Shown in pieces: positions 42,575-53,300 of a stretch of 64,000 bases of DNA. The stretch lies in contig CAKSUT010000008.1 of the NCBI GenBank assembly GCA_934502885.1, positions 62,001 to 126,000 on the forward strand, in the 5' to 3' direction. A program made the position numbers and the translations under genes. Source of the DNA: an uncultured Eubacteriales bacterium (GTDB taxonomy: Bacteria > Bacillota > Clostridia > Oscillospirales > CAG-382). The notes beneath the pieces were generated by a model, which was not told the origin of the DNA, did not search any database, and was given only the letters and a program-made list of their open reading frames with translations. Position 1 is the stretch's first letter. Each line of letters opens with the position of its first letter.

Positions 42575-43663
42575 TCACAGTATCAACATCGCATCCCCAT
42601 ACGAGAAGAACCTATACTCGTTTTCGACGGCGCAGCGGTATGCGTCAAGGATTTTTTCACGCCCGGCAAGAGCGGAGATGAGCATGATAAGGGTGCTCTC
42701 GGGGAGATGAAAGTTCGTTATAAGACTGTCCACCGTCTTGAATTTGTAACCGGGATAGATGAAAATATCGGTGTACTCCGAAGCGGCGTGAAGCATTCCG
42801 TTTTCGTCGGCATTCGATTCAACCGTGCGGCAGGAGGTCGTGCCTACGCAGAAAATCCGTCCTCCGCTTTGCTTTGCGGCGTTGAAGCGGCGTGCGGCGT
42901 CCTCGGTCACGGTGTAAAATTCGGAGTGCATCTTGTGATCCTTGATGTTGTCCTCCTTGACGGGACGGAATGTTCCGAGTCCGACGTGAAGCGTGACGCG
43001 GATAATCTCAACGCCCTTTTTTTCCACCTTTTCAAGAAGCTCCTTTGTGAAGTGAAGTCCGGCAGTCGGTGCCGCTGACGAACCCTCGTGCTTTGCGTAA
43101 ACCGTCTGATAACGCTCCTTTTCGTTGCCGCGTTCGTGTATGTACGGCGGAAGCGGCATCTCGCCTATCTTGTCGAGAAGTGCGAAAAATTCACCCTCGT
43201 ACTCAAAATCGATAATCCTGTTGCCGTCGGGAAGAACCTCGCGCACCGTGCCGGCGAGAAGTCCGTCGCCGTAGGAGATTACGTCGCCGGTCTGCGCCTT
43301 TTTGCCGGGACGCACTATGCATTCCCACGTCTTTGCGGCTTTTCTCTCTAAAAGAAGCGTCTCGACAGTGCTTCCCTCTTCGTCGGTGAGCTTTCCGCTT
43401 TCGTCCTTTTTGTGCCGCTTGCCGTAAAGACGCGCCGGGATTACCTTTGAGTCGTTTATAACAAGCGCGTCTCCCGGCTTTAAGTAATCGACAATGTCGC
43501 AGAAATGCCGGTGAGAGTACTCTCCCGTCTTGCGGTCAAGCACGAAAAGCCGCGACATATCGCGCTTCTCGGACGGAGTCTGCGCAATAAGCCTCTCGGG
43601 AAGATAGTAGTCGTAGCTCGACAAAAGAAATATGTCGTCGATTTCCTTTTTGTTATCGTTCAA
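42575..43663 (-). CDS. queA: S-adenosylmethionine:tRNA ribosyltransferase-isomerase
   Basis: 362 residues from a TTG at 43663, with GAGGT about 10 bases upstream. Conserved blocks are YDYYLPERLIAQTPSEKRDMSRLF, DALVINDSKVIPARL and PTAGLHFT with FCVGTTSCRTVES-like end motifs. It makes epoxyqueuosine on tRNA from preQ1-modified tRNA and SAM. It is 6 bases after the GH116 stop. With queT at 17356 it indicates salvage-fed queuosine synthesis. Confidence 0.95.
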   Translation of the reverse strand: MNDNKKEIDDIFLLSSYDYYLPERLIAQTPSEKRDMSRLFVLDRKTGEYSHRHFCDIVDYLKPGDALVINDSKVIPARLYGKRHKKDESGKLTDEEGSTVETLLLERKAAKTWECIVRPGKKAQTGDVISYGDGLLAGTVREVLPDGNRIIDFEYEGEFFALLDKIGEMPLPPYIHERGNEKERYQTVYAKHEGSSAAPTAGLHFTKELLEKVEKKGVEIIRVTLHVGLGTFRPVKEDNIKDHKMHSEFYTVTEDAARRFNAAKQSGGRIFCVGTTSCRTVESNADENGMLHAASEYTDIFIYPGYKFKTVDSLITNFHLPESTLIMLISALAGREKILDAYRCAVENEYRFFSYGDAMLIL

Positions 43664-43669
43664 TTATCG

Positions 43670-46375
43670 TTACCTCGCTTCTATTACAAGCATGATATCG
43701 CGTTCGGTGTTTATAACAACGTCGTTGTCAAGCTCCGCGATGTTGCCCTCGCGCGGAGTGAAGCCGTAGTCGCGCCCGGCGACGTATACCTTGAGCGGTT
43801 TTCTCGACGTCCTTATTTTTCTTAACCTGAAGCCCTCGCCGCGAAGAAGCTTGAACTGTAAATAGTCCGGGCCTGCCTCGACAAAGCCGTAGCCCTTTTC
43901 CATGCACACAAAGCACCTGAATACGCCGTTTACCTCAAATTCTTTGACGTGGGTGAAGCCTAAGAATTTTTCGTACATATCGTACTCAAAGCCGCACGCC
44001 GCATTGAGAAGAGAGTAGCTTGCCATGCTTCTTGCGTAGTTCGAGCCGCACTCAAATTCGTTCCACGGGTTGCGGTATTCGCCGTCGTAACGCTCTCTCA
44101 CGGCATCGACTATCTCAACCGCCCTGTCAACCATGCCCTCGCTGAGCATAAGAACCGCCGTCGAATACTCAAAGCCGTTCATGCACTCCCCGGCATACGG
44201 TATCGGGAACTTCGGCGCTCTCGCACCCTCGGGATATTCGCAGATGACAAGCCCCTTTTCGTCGTTTATCGCATAGTTGCGGCAGGGGTTCGCAAAGTCA
44301 TGCATCGACTTCTTGAAGTTGTTCTCGTATATCGTGTCGAGTGCGGAAATGAGCTTTTCTTTGTCGAAGATGTCTCCGAGACCTATGAGATTTGCGTGAT
44401 ACTGCGCAAGACACTGATCCGCCATACAGCCCTCACCGTACTGATACTTAAGCTCACCCGTTTCACTGCTTCTGTAGGTCGCATTTATCTTATCGTTCGG
44501 GTCGTCCTTGTCTTCGGATTCGACGAACGGGTGGAGAAGACTCATGTCGTTAAGATCTATTTTCTGAATGAAGTACTTGCCGTTGTAAAGGTTTTCGTTT
44601 ACCCACGCACGACCCTTCTCGTATATCGAAAGGTACTCCGCGGCACGTTTCTTGTCGCCCACAATCCTCGCCATTTCCGCACCGGCTTTGAGTGCGCCGA
44701 GGTACATTCCGGCAAGCCATGAGTTGGGACTGAAAAGCTCCATATCAAGAGTGTGATGCTGACGTCCGGAGAGAATGCCGGTCTTTTCGGGATCCCAGCG
44801 GAAAGGATTCTTCCTGTGCCAAGCGTACTCGAGAGAGCGCGTTATATCGGGCCACATCTCAATGAGCCTGTCGCGGTTGCCGTCAATCTTGAAATCGCGG
44901 TATATCTTCATAATACCGGCAAACTGACCGTCGGCGCACGGAAAATAAGATTTGGGATATCTTCCGAGAGGCGTCTGTATCCGGAACTGTATCGCTCCGT
45001 ATTTGTCCATAGCGTACTTGAACTCGTTCTCACGCATACTTCTTTCGAGCTTCGGGAAAAGGAACGCAAGCGCATAAGCGTAGCTCCATACGTGCGTACA
45101 GGAACCCTCGCACGAACCGCCCTTTATTCCGCAGCCCTCCCATGCAAGGAAGCTTCCGTCCTCGTTGCGAAGACAAGTCGGAGACTTTAATATCGATATG
45201 TTCGCGGAAACCGCATCTATGAACGATTCGGGAAGCGTTGACGAAAAAAGAAGATTCCTGAAAAGCTCCGTCTCGGCTTTCATCCTGTCGTAGTGAATGT
45301 AACAGTACTCCGCGCACTCGAAAGCGTCGTCGAAGAAGCGCGCATAGTAGTTCTTCCATATGTTCATTTTGTAGATGTCGGCATCTGTAAGTCCCGGTTT
45401 CGGCAGTATTTCGTCGCCGTCCTTAGTGTACTTCACTGACTCCGCTTCTTCGCGGTTTACGGGATGCCAGTAGTTGAGGCTTATCGGGAAGTGCCAGGAT
45501 ATTATGAACTTAACGGTACGCTTTTCGCCCGGGGCAAGCGTGAAGCCTGAAGCAAGCACGCACTCGTGAGCGGAATCGTCTGTCATGCACCGTGTGTTCT
45601 CGAAAGGCTTGGGAGAGGTGAAGTCGTTCCAGAAGGTCGTCAGAGTGTCGAACCATCCGCCCTTATACATATATTCCTGATACGAAATGCCGTCGCCGAG
45701 TACCGAAAGGCAGACCTCTCCCTTTTCGTGGAGAGGCAGAGAGTCGTCGCACGAGAGCATTCTTACCGTGTGCATACCGTGGACGCGCTTGCTTTTTTCG
45801 TACATATTGACATAGGTCTTGTGCGGATTGCGGAAAGTACCGCAGAGGGTGTACTTTATCTCGGCGTCGGTGTTGTTCTCAACCTCGTATTCCATGAACG
45901 CCGCCGGTATGCTCGAGTCGGCGTCGTTTAGCGGAATGAAAGGATTGAACGCCGTCAGATGCACCCGCCCGGGGAATTTCTCGTCCTCGAAATCGAGCTC
46001 CGCAAAGGGGAAGCTTGCCGTGAAAGTGTCGCCGTGAAAGTGGGGCATGCCTGCCATAGTTTCACGCCCCGGTCCCCAGCCGTAGTTGTCGTAGAATTCA
46101 CCGCCGGGGCACTTGGAAAAGCCTGTGCGCGTGAACTTCGGGTCGTTCATGAGTATGCGTGCGTCGCAAAGCTTGCCGTCCTTTTCCGCTTTTACGGCAA
46201 AAAACGTAAAGCCGTTGGCTGACAGCTTGTTCGGTCTGTTGAATATCTCAAATTCAAATAGGCTTCCCCAACCGGTGATGCCGATACAGCCTGCTCCTAT
46301 TCCGCCTATGGGAAACGATATTTCTCTGGTTTTCTCGCCTTTGTATACGAGCTTCTTTACGGGAAAATCAAACAT
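43670..46375 (-). CDS. GH116 family glycosidase (GBA2-like beta-glucosidase)
   Basis: 901 residues from the ATG at 46375, with AAAAGGAG just upstream; the frame is open further upstream but has no start signal. An N-terminal beta-sandwich (ISFPIGGIGAGCIGITGWG) is followed by an (alpha/alpha)6 barrel with EGSCTHVWSYAYALAF and HHTLDMELFSPNSWLAGMY, the two blocks that hold the nucleophile and acid/base carboxylates in GH116. No signal peptide, so cytoplasmic. Likely cleaves beta-glucosides or beta-xylosides from plant material. Followed directly by queA. Confidence 0.85.
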   Translation of the reverse strand: MFDFPVKKLVYKGEKTREISFPIGGIGAGCIGITGWGSLFEFEIFNRPNKLSANGFTFFAVKAEKDGKLCDARILMNDPKFTRTGFSKCPGGEFYDNYGWGPGRETMAGMPHFHGDTFTASFPFAELDFEDEKFPGRVHLTAFNPFIPLNDADSSIPAAFMEYEVENNTDAEIKYTLCGTFRNPHKTYVNMYEKSKRVHGMHTVRMLSCDDSLPLHEKGEVCLSVLGDGISYQEYMYKGGWFDTLTTFWNDFTSPKPFENTRCMTDDSAHECVLASGFTLAPGEKRTVKFIISWHFPISLNYWHPVNREEAESVKYTKDGDEILPKPGLTDADIYKMNIWKNYYARFFDDAFECAEYCYIHYDRMKAETELFRNLLFSSTLPESFIDAVSANISILKSPTCLRNEDGSFLAWEGCGIKGGSCEGSCTHVWSYAYALAFLFPKLERSMRENEFKYAMDKYGAIQFRIQTPLGRYPKSYFPCADGQFAGIMKIYRDFKIDGNRDRLIEMWPDITRSLEYAWHRKNPFRWDPEKTGILSGRQHHTLDMELFSPNSWLAGMYLGALKAGAEMARIVGDKKRAAEYLSIYEKGRAWVNENLYNGKYFIQKIDLNDMSLLHPFVESEDKDDPNDKINATYRSSETGELKYQYGEGCMADQCLAQYHANLIGLGDIFDKEKLISALDTIYENNFKKSMHDFANPCRNYAINDEKGLVICEYPEGARAPKFPIPYAGECMNGFEYSTAVLMLSEGMVDRAVEIVDAVRERYDGEYRNPWNEFECGSNYARSMASYSLLNAACGFEYDMYEKFLGFTHVKEFEVNGVFRCFVCMEKGYGFVEAGPDYLQFKLLRGEGFRLRKIRTSRKPLKVYVAGRDYGFTPREGNIAELDNDVVINTERDIMLVIEAR

Positions 46376-46585
46376 AATAGTTCTCCTTTTTACACTGTTT
46401 AAGCGATATGTTTGCGGTGTCCTCCGCTCCTTAATTATACCTGTTGTTTTCATGAATTGCAACCGAAAAAACTAACTTTTACTTGCAAAAAATTAACCTA
46501 TTGCATGACAATGTAGGTATAAAACAACATGAATCAAAACGGCGTATATATGAGTTTCTTTTTGTCGAATGCGAACGAATCTCAT

Positions 46586-46801
46586 CCGCATAAAATTGCG
46601 GAGCTTTTCGATGCGATTGTACCTCTCATCCGTACTCCGACGAAGTCGGAATACAACCGTTTCGTGTTTTCCGGTGACTTTGTTGCCGGAAAACACACCT
46701 CTCGATTTGCGAGTGAAGAGAAGCAAGCAAAGCTTGCGCCTCGAGCGAGGTGCGAACGTACAAATCGCCTCCGCATCGAATTGCGAAGCTTTTCGATGCG
46801 A
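46586..46801. repeat. Hairpin-rich intergenic element between GH116 and asnB
   Basis: This ~430-base non-coding gap holds a run of inverted repeats. The best is 11 bp, GTGTTTTCCGG/CCGGAAAACAC (46664-46674 with 46686-46696). Others include TCCGAC/GTCGGA (46636-46650), GCAAGC/GCTTGC (46723-46737), CCTCG/CGAGG (46739-46750) and GCATCGAA/TTCGATGC (46773-46799). A 31-bp imperfect direct repeat (three mismatches) frames the patch at 46586-46616 and 46771-46801. Short open frames over it on both strands look like by-products of the palindromes. Confidence 0.65.
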
Positions 46802-46805
46802 AATA

Positions 46806-48704
46806 TCACAACTCACCTGCGATAACTCTCTCTCTTGTCTTTTCGATGTCGGCAATGTAGAGCCTGTACCACGTGATGAAAACGAGAATCGTCCAGAGCG
46901 GTCTGTAGTTATCGGCAACGCCGTTTCTGTGATCCTCAAGCATACGCAGAGCAGCAGCTTTGTCGATGTATTCGTCGGCGTAAGGGGAGGCGATGATGTC
47001 CCTCGCCCACTCGTAAATCTCGTTTTTCAGCCATACGCGCACCGGCACCGGATAACCGAGCTTCGGACGCATAACGGTTTCTTCGTTTACGATGTCACGG
47101 AAAGCATGGCGGAGAATGTACTTTGTCGTCTTATGAGAGAGCTTGTCGTCGGTGGTGAGAAGCTTTGCCGCTTCGAAAACCTCTTTGTCAAGGTACGGCA
47201 CACGCACCTCGAGAGCATGAGCCATTGAAAGTCTGTCTCCCTTGACGAGAATGTCGCCCTTGAGCCATGTGTTGATGTCAACGTATTGCATCTTCGTGAC
47301 GGGGTTCTCACCCTTGACCTCGGCGTATATATCCTTTGTGCGGTCGGTGAAGCGGACATTCGGATTAAACTTTTTGTATATCGCTTTCTTTTCTTCCTCC
47401 GTCATAATGAAGGCGTTGCCGACGTATCTTTCCTCAAGGGGAGTTATTCCTCTCATGAGAAGATGCTTGCCCTTTACGCCGTCGGGAAGCGCACGCGCAA
47501 GAGCGGCGAGAATGCCGCGCAAAAATCCCGGGAGAGCGTAGATCTTACTCGATGTGAGAGTTTCGCGATAGACTTTGTAGCCGCCGAACAGCTCGTCCGA
47601 GCCCTCGCCGGAGAGAATGGTCTTAACGTGCTTCGCCGCCTCCTCGCACACAAGGTATATCGCCATTGTGGACGGGTCTGCGACAGGTGTGTCGAGATGG
47701 TATACCACCTTTTCAAAGGCGCGGCAGAAGTCCTCGAGTCCTGCCTCTATCTTGATGTGTTCAATGTCAAGATGCCTTGCTATCTCCGACGCCGCTTCAA
47801 TCTCCGAGTAGCCCTTTACGTTGCCGAAAGCGACGGTGAACGCCTTTGTACCGGGGCAGAGCTTGCTCGCAACGGCGGTGATTATAGCGGAGTCTATGCC
47901 GCTCGAAAGGAACGTGCCGACCGGGACGTCCGAGAGAAGATGCTTTTCGACACTCTCCTCAACCGCGCGGCGAAGTCTCTTTTCCTTTTCGTCGAAGGAA
48001 ATCGTCTTGTCGGGCGTGAAACGAAATTTGTGATACTCGATCGGCTCCGCTTTGAGGTCCTCGCCTATAACGACGTAGTGACCTGCCGGAAGCACACGTA
48101 TCTCGGGGGATATGGTGTCGGGTTCAGTGATGTACTGGAACGTGAAATAGCTCTGTAAAAGAGCGTCGTCAACCGAGAAGCCGTTCTTTTCAATGTCCTC
48201 GTCGAACATGAACGCCTTAAATTCCGACGCAAACACAGCGCCCTCGGCGTTTACCTTGTAGTAGTACGGCTTTATGCCGAACGGGTCGCGACCCAAGAAC
48301 ACGGTCTTCGCCTCTTTGTCATATATCGCAATGGAGAACATACCGCGCAGTTTGTCTATGAACGCAGGTCCTTCCTTGCCGTAGAGAGTGACTATCGTCT
48401 CAATCTCGCTTCTCGTTTTGAAGGTGTAGCCCTCGTTTATAAGGATGTCGCGAAGCTCAAGGTAGTTGTATATTTCGCCGTTGAAGATTGCGACATAGCG
48501 GCCGTCAGCGGAGTAAAAGGGCTGAACGCCGTTTTCAAGGTCGATAATGGAAAGACGTCTGAACGCAAGAGTGCAGTTAGGCTCAAATACCGTTCTGTTG
48601 TCGTCCGGTCCTCTGTGGCGAATGCACTGAGACATCTTCGCAATGACAGCCTTGTCATTTTCCGTTATTCCGTTCTTTTTATATATTCCGGCAAATCCGC
48701 ACAT
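46806..48704 (-). CDS. asnB: Glutamine-hydrolysing asparagine synthase
   Basis: 632 residues from the ATG at 48704, chosen because Cys2 (MCGFAG) must become the N-terminal nucleophile; AAAGGAA precedes it. The Ntn glutaminase domain has RHRGPDD and FNGEIYNY. The synthetase domain has SSGIDSAII (PP-loop SGGxDS variant) and the SGEGSDELFGGY block. It makes asparagine from aspartate, ATP and glutamine, or may amidate cell-wall precursors as in some AsnB proteins. Monocistronic; a TATAAT -10 lies at 48751-48746. Confidence 0.93.
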   Translation of the reverse strand: MCGFAGIYKKNGITENDKAVIAKMSQCIRHRGPDDNRTVFEPNCTLAFRRLSIIDLENGVQPFYSADGRYVAIFNGEIYNYLELRDILINEGYTFKTRSEIETIVTLYGKEGPAFIDKLRGMFSIAIYDKEAKTVFLGRDPFGIKPYYYKVNAEGAVFASEFKAFMFDEDIEKNGFSVDDALLQSYFTFQYITEPDTISPEIRVLPAGHYVVIGEDLKAEPIEYHKFRFTPDKTISFDEKEKRLRRAVEESVEKHLLSDVPVGTFLSSGIDSAIITAVASKLCPGTKAFTVAFGNVKGYSEIEAASEIARHLDIEHIKIEAGLEDFCRAFEKVVYHLDTPVADPSTMAIYLVCEEAAKHVKTILSGEGSDELFGGYKVYRETLTSSKIYALPGFLRGILAALARALPDGVKGKHLLMRGITPLEERYVGNAFIMTEEEKKAIYKKFNPNVRFTDRTKDIYAEVKGENPVTKMQYVDINTWLKGDILVKGDRLSMAHALEVRVPYLDKEVFEAAKLLTTDDKLSHKTTKYILRHAFRDIVNEETVMRPKLGYPVPVRVWLKNEIYEWARDIIASPYADEYIDKAAALRMLEDHRNGVADNYRPLWTILVFITWYRLYIADIEKTRERVIAGEL

Positions 48705-48899
48705 ATTTTTGATTCCTTTCAAGAGCGTAGAGTTATAACTAAGATATTATAACACATAAAAATTACCGAATAAACGAAAACTTTAACTTTTTTTTAAACT
48801 TATTCTAAAATTTCGGTGCTATAATAACAGTGGTAAGTATTATACCGTCCGTGCCGCATGAGACGGTGCGGATTTCAAATAACGAAAGGAGACTTTATT

Positions 48900-49253
48900 A
48901 TGAAGAATTTTCTCTGTTTGGTCGGTGCGGTAGCGTCCGCAATCGCAATTTTCGCCGCAGTTGCGATAATAGTCAAGAAGGTTAAGTTCAAGTTTGTCAT
49001 TTCGAGTGCTGATGCGGAGCCGTGCGATTACGACTGCGACTCCTGCGACGACAAGGAGTGCGAAGCAAGGGACGCAGATAAGGAAGAAAATGACGAAGAG
49101 GACTTTTTCGACGACGTTCCCGTTGAAGAACCCGAGGTAGAGGTTGAGTTCACCTCAGAAGAGCCCGACAAGAAGGAAGAAACCGAAAAGACCGACGACG
49201 AACCCGTTGACGACTCCGTAAAGGAAGAGGTTGACAGCGAGCTCGGTAAATGA
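48900..49253 (+). CDS. Small membrane-anchored acidic protein
   Basis: 117 residues from the ATG at 48900 (AAAGGAG upstream); a start at 48858 lacks a site. One N-terminal transmembrane helix (LCLVGAVASAIAIFAAVAII) is followed by KKVKFKF and then a Cys-rich patch (CDYDCDSCDDKEC). The remaining ~70 residues are mostly Glu, Asp and Lys with DDVPVEEPEVEVEF-like repeats. No family is recognised. Similar short anchors with disordered acidic tails occur in Clostridia. A TATAAT (48820-48825) lies upstream and a terminator follows. Confidence 0.65.
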   Translation: MKNFLCLVGAVASAIAIFAAVAIIVKKVKFKFVISSADAEPCDYDCDSCDDKECEARDADKEENDEEDFFDDVPVEEPEVEVEFTSEEPDKKEETEKTDDEPVDDSVKEEVDSELGK

Positions 49254-49265
49254 TTTCCGAACTGA

Positions 49266-49300
49266 AGTGCCGGATCCCACGCAGGGATTCGGCGCTTTTT
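49266..49300 (+). terminator. Terminator of the acidic membrane protein gene
   Basis: A ~13-bp stem (49266-49278 with 49284-49296, with wobble and one mismatch) ends in TTTTT. Confidence 0.8.
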
Positions 49301-50129
49301 ATTCTCCGTTACGCTTGCTGCGCCTAAGCTCTGCCGGACTTTTTCCGAACGTGCTTTTCAAGGATTTCGTGAGATATCCGGGCTCACAGAAACCGAGCAT
49401 TTCGGATATTTCGCTTACGCTGTAGTTTGTGCTGAGTATAAGCTCATGCGCCGCTTCAAGCTTCTTTTGCTTTACGTATTTGTGTACCGTTATTCCAAAT
49501 TTCTGCTTGAACTGTTCTATAAGATATCTTTGACTTACTCCGAAATGCTCCGCTATTGACGCAACGGTTATACTTTCACGATAGAAAAGATCGATGTACG
49601 AACGTGTTTTCTTCGCAAGCGTGTCGGTTTGAACCTTGTCGTCGGTGTCTTTGCGCTTTTCAAACACCCCGTACATAATGTCAAGTACACGGTGAGGTGC
49701 GGTTTCTGTGCAGGAATTTTCCGAAAGCTCTGCGATAAAGCCCTCGAAGCAGTCGTAAACCTCCGCTTTGCAGGTGTACACCGGCGTATTCTTAATGTAC
49801 ATATCGCACAGCATATCGACAAACCGCCCCTTTGCCGTGAACCAAAGCTTGATGTAGGGGTCTCTCGGGTCCGAGTAATATTTGACGGAATATCCGGCAC
49901 GTATGATAACGCAGTCCCCCTCCGAAACAAAATACAGCTTCCCTCTGCACTCAATAAAGCCGCCTCCGCGTATGATGTACTCAAAGAGATAGCGGTCGAG
50001 GTTTTTCGATGTGACTATGTAGTTCTGATTCCTGTACGATATTCCGCCGCTTCGTATCGATATAAAATCGGACTCGTAGTCGGTACCCTTATCAAACATA
50101 TGGTCTCCGATTTTTGTCATCTTTTGCAT
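49299..50129 (-). CDS. AraC-family transcriptional regulator next to the giant secreted protein
   Basis: 276 residues from the ATG at 50129 (GGAG and GAAGG upstream; another ATG three codons later). The N-terminal part is a ligand domain (LFEYIIRGGGFIECRGKLYFV, DCVIIRAGYSVKYY). The C-terminal double helix-turn-helix ends LGFCEPGYLTKSLKSTFGKS. It is divergent from the 50319 gene and may control it. Ligand unknown. Confidence 0.85.
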   Translation of the reverse strand: MQKMTKIGDHMFDKGTDYESDFISIRSGGISYRNQNYIVTSKNLDRYLFEYIIRGGGFIECRGKLYFVSEGDCVIIRAGYSVKYYSDPRDPYIKLWFTAKGRFVDMLCDMYIKNTPVYTCKAEVYDCFEGFIAELSENSCTETAPHRVLDIMYGVFEKRKDTDDKVQTDTLAKKTRSYIDLFYRESITVASIAEHFGVSQRYLIEQFKQKFGITVHKYVKQKKLEAAHELILSTNYSVSEISEMLGFCEPGYLTKSLKSTFGKSPAELRRSKRNGE

Positions 50130-50188
50130 TGCCTTCACTCCGTTACTGTGTACAGAGCACACGGTCTCGGTACAACGTACTTTAGTGT

Positions 50189-50217
50189 ATGATAACACAA
50201 AAATACCGTTCAGTCAA
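50189..50217 (-). promoter_or_regulatory. Promoter of the AraC gene at 49299-50129
   Basis: Minus strand: TTGACT (50217-50212), 17-base spacer, TATCAT (50194-50189). Confidence 0.75.
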
Positions 50218-50248
50218 GAATTTTCCGTAAAAATATGTAAATTGTTTA

Positions 50249-50277
50249 TTTGAATTTTGCTTTTGGAGTGTTATAAT
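50249..50277 (+). promoter_or_regulatory. Promoter of the giant secreted protein gene
   Basis: A perfect TATAAT (50272-50277) has TTGAAT (50250-50255) 16 bases upstream. Confidence 0.65.
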
Positions 50278-50318
50278 GTATTTACTATGATAAAATACAG
50301 GAAGGCGGAGCTGAATTC

Positions 50319-53300
50319 ATGAGCAAAAGAAGAATAGTCACATTTATCGTTGCCGTTTGCATGGTGCTCGGGTGCGTGAATGTTGTGCCGATGTTAGGTG
50401 CGGCAGAGGAAAGTGCGGCGGTATTTGTCAACGAAACTCTCTCTGAGAACGGAGACGGCACGGCGGACAGCCCGTACAACACATTTGCGGCGGCAGTTTC
50501 GGCAATAAAGAGTACCGGGGGGACAATTGTCGTTTGCGGTCAAACCAAACTTGCAAGCGATGCGTTCAAGAACGTAGCGACCGACATTACCGTAACCTCA
50601 AAGTACGGCGGCAGCGACTACAGAGGTGTGCTTGAGGGAGATGCGGAGAACGGATACGCACTCACCGGCGCATACCTTTACTGTGTGTTCAGTTCGCCAA
50701 TAGAAGCTGGTACGGGCACGGGCGCAATTACCTTTGAGAACGTAAACTACCGTGCGGCGGCGCAATATGCTGCGTTCAATTTCGGCGGCAGACGCTTCAC
50801 TCTCGGTGACGGTGTCGCAGTCTATGAGCCGACAACCAACAGCACGGAGCAGACGAATACGAGACTCGCCGAGACATTTCAGATGCGTTATCTCAATATC
50901 GGCACGCAAACGGCGACCTACGGCGATATGTATGGTAAGGTCGGCAGGGATACGAGTGTGCTGAACCTCTATCTCGGCGCAAGAGCAAATGCTGTTGCGG
51001 AAAGCTATCTTGCCGATATTGACGGAAACGTCAAATACTTCTACGTATCGGATGAAAACAAGGACGAAACCGCAGAGCATCTCACGATAAACGGAGACGT
51101 CAAAATAAATCTCGGCGGCAGTATTTCCAATATCACCGTGTCCTCAAAAAACGGCGTTTCGGGACTTAAAAAGCTGGGCGGCAGCCTTCTTATCGCAGTG
51201 AAGAACGGTGCGGAGGTGCCGAATATTGCCTCCGACGTAAAGACTGCGGCGGGAAAATGGATTGTTGCAAAGAGCGTTTCAGACGATGTGTCGGTGCGGC
51301 TCACGGAGGAAAATTCGCTGTATACGGTGAAGGTAACGGGCGATTACAACTGCGTTTCGCTGAAAAATGCCTCTTCGGAGAACATAAAAAACGTAAACCT
51401 CTCGGATGGTGAATGCGTCTTTGGCGCAGATGACCTTGAAAGCGGAATATATACGCTCGAGCCTTCAGTGAGAGAATTTTACACGGCGACGTTTGTTGAT
51501 AACGGCTGCGGAAACACCGTAGATCCGTATATTGCCGCAAGCGACGATGCAGAGGCACTTACCTTCATGCTTCCGAGTCTTGAAAACAGCGAAAACTTTG
51601 AGTTTGCCGGATGGTCGTTGACGGAAAATTCCGATATTGCGGAGTATGCCGGCGGCGCACAGTATACCTTGTCCGGAAACACCGTGTTCTACGCCGTTTG
51701 GAGCGAGAGGGAGAAGATCACCGTAACCTTCAAGGATGAAAGCGGAAAGATAATCGGCACATTTTCCGGAATGGCAGGCACGGTTATTTCGGATTTTCCC
51801 GATGCTCCGCAAAAGGAGGGGTACAGATTTTTATTCTGGTCGTGCGACGGTAAAACTCCCGTTACCGTACTCGGAGAGGCAAGTGCGGCGGCGACGCCCG
51901 TGTATGAGTATACCGGAATCATTCCTGTCTACCTCGACGGAACTCTCACCGAAAACGGCGACGGAAAAACTCCCGAAACCGCATACAACAGCTTTGAAAG
52001 TGCGATGAACGCCGTCATCACGGACGGTGGGACGATAGTCGTCTGCGGTGCGACGGAAATGAAGGACAACGGGTTCATAAATAAGGGTGATGTCACCTTC
52101 ACATCCGTTGATCCTAACACCGGCAAGGACTACAGGGGCGGACTGAACGAAGAAACAAATGAATTTTCCGGCGCATATCTTTCGAGAAGCGAGGGAAGTC
52201 CCTATACAATGGCGTATCTTACCGCCGTTCCGTCAAAGGTTGTGTTTGAACGTATCGATATAGTTTACCGCTCACAGTATTCGGCGATAATGGCAAGAGG
52301 AAGAAGCGTTGTGTTCGGCGACGAGGTGGGATTCTATGAGCCTACGGTAAATAATACATCCTGCACGACTTTCCGACCTGTTGTTACTTTCTCCTTCAGA
52401 CTTTACGAAAGCGGCGACGAAACCGGAAATACCGTTTACACCGAAAATATCATCGGCAAAAACACCGTCATACCCTATTATCAGCTCGGTTCAAGAAAGA
52501 ATATGACTCTACCGGGACACAGTGTCACGGTAAACGGCGAGGTAGGAAGGATTATTTTTGCCGGAGACTTAAAAAGCACTGACGGAAATCACGGTGCATT
52601 GACGCTGACGGGCGACGTAAATATCACGGTAAACGGAAAGCTCGGCAAGATAACCGATGCTTCCGTTAAGGTCGGAGAAACAGTGTACAACGGACTCGGC
52701 ACCTTCGACGGCGACCTCAGAGTCGTGGTGAACCACACCTCGCAGTTTGATCCCGATACCGGCATTTCCTCTTATGTGAGAGCTGCCGCAAAGGGAGTAT
52801 ACACAGTCGTCGGTACAGAGGGCGTTATTGTCGGCACAAAAGACAAGAACGGAAAGCGGGTTTATACCGCAGAGTTCGAGGACGGGTACAATACCGTTAC
52901 AGTCACGAATGCGGCAGGGGAGGTGATTTCGGAGAAATTCTCTCTCTACGGAAGAGAAGTCGAGTTCACTCTTCCCGAATACGGCTCGTATACCGTAACC
53001 GCAGGATACAGAAGTGTGTATAAGATTACATACATCGACAAAACCTTCGGACTGAAAATTCCCCAGTACGCCGCAGAAGCGAATGACGAATCGGCACTTT
53101 CGGCAAAAATAGCGTCAATAGACAACACTGTGACGCACAGGTTTATCGGCTGGTCGCTCACGGAGGACGGTACAGCTCCCGATTATACAGGCGGCGAAAC
53201 GGTAACTCTCACCGAATCCATGACCCTCTACTCGATATGGAAGAGCATTCCGAAATACACTGTTAATTTCAAGGCAGAGGACGAGACCGACCTCGGAAGC

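Noticed and set aside
46529..47228. Several short open frames on both strands across the hairpin patch and the asnB 3' end
   Set aside because: They follow from the palindromes and from asnB antisense; none has a good start signal or domain.
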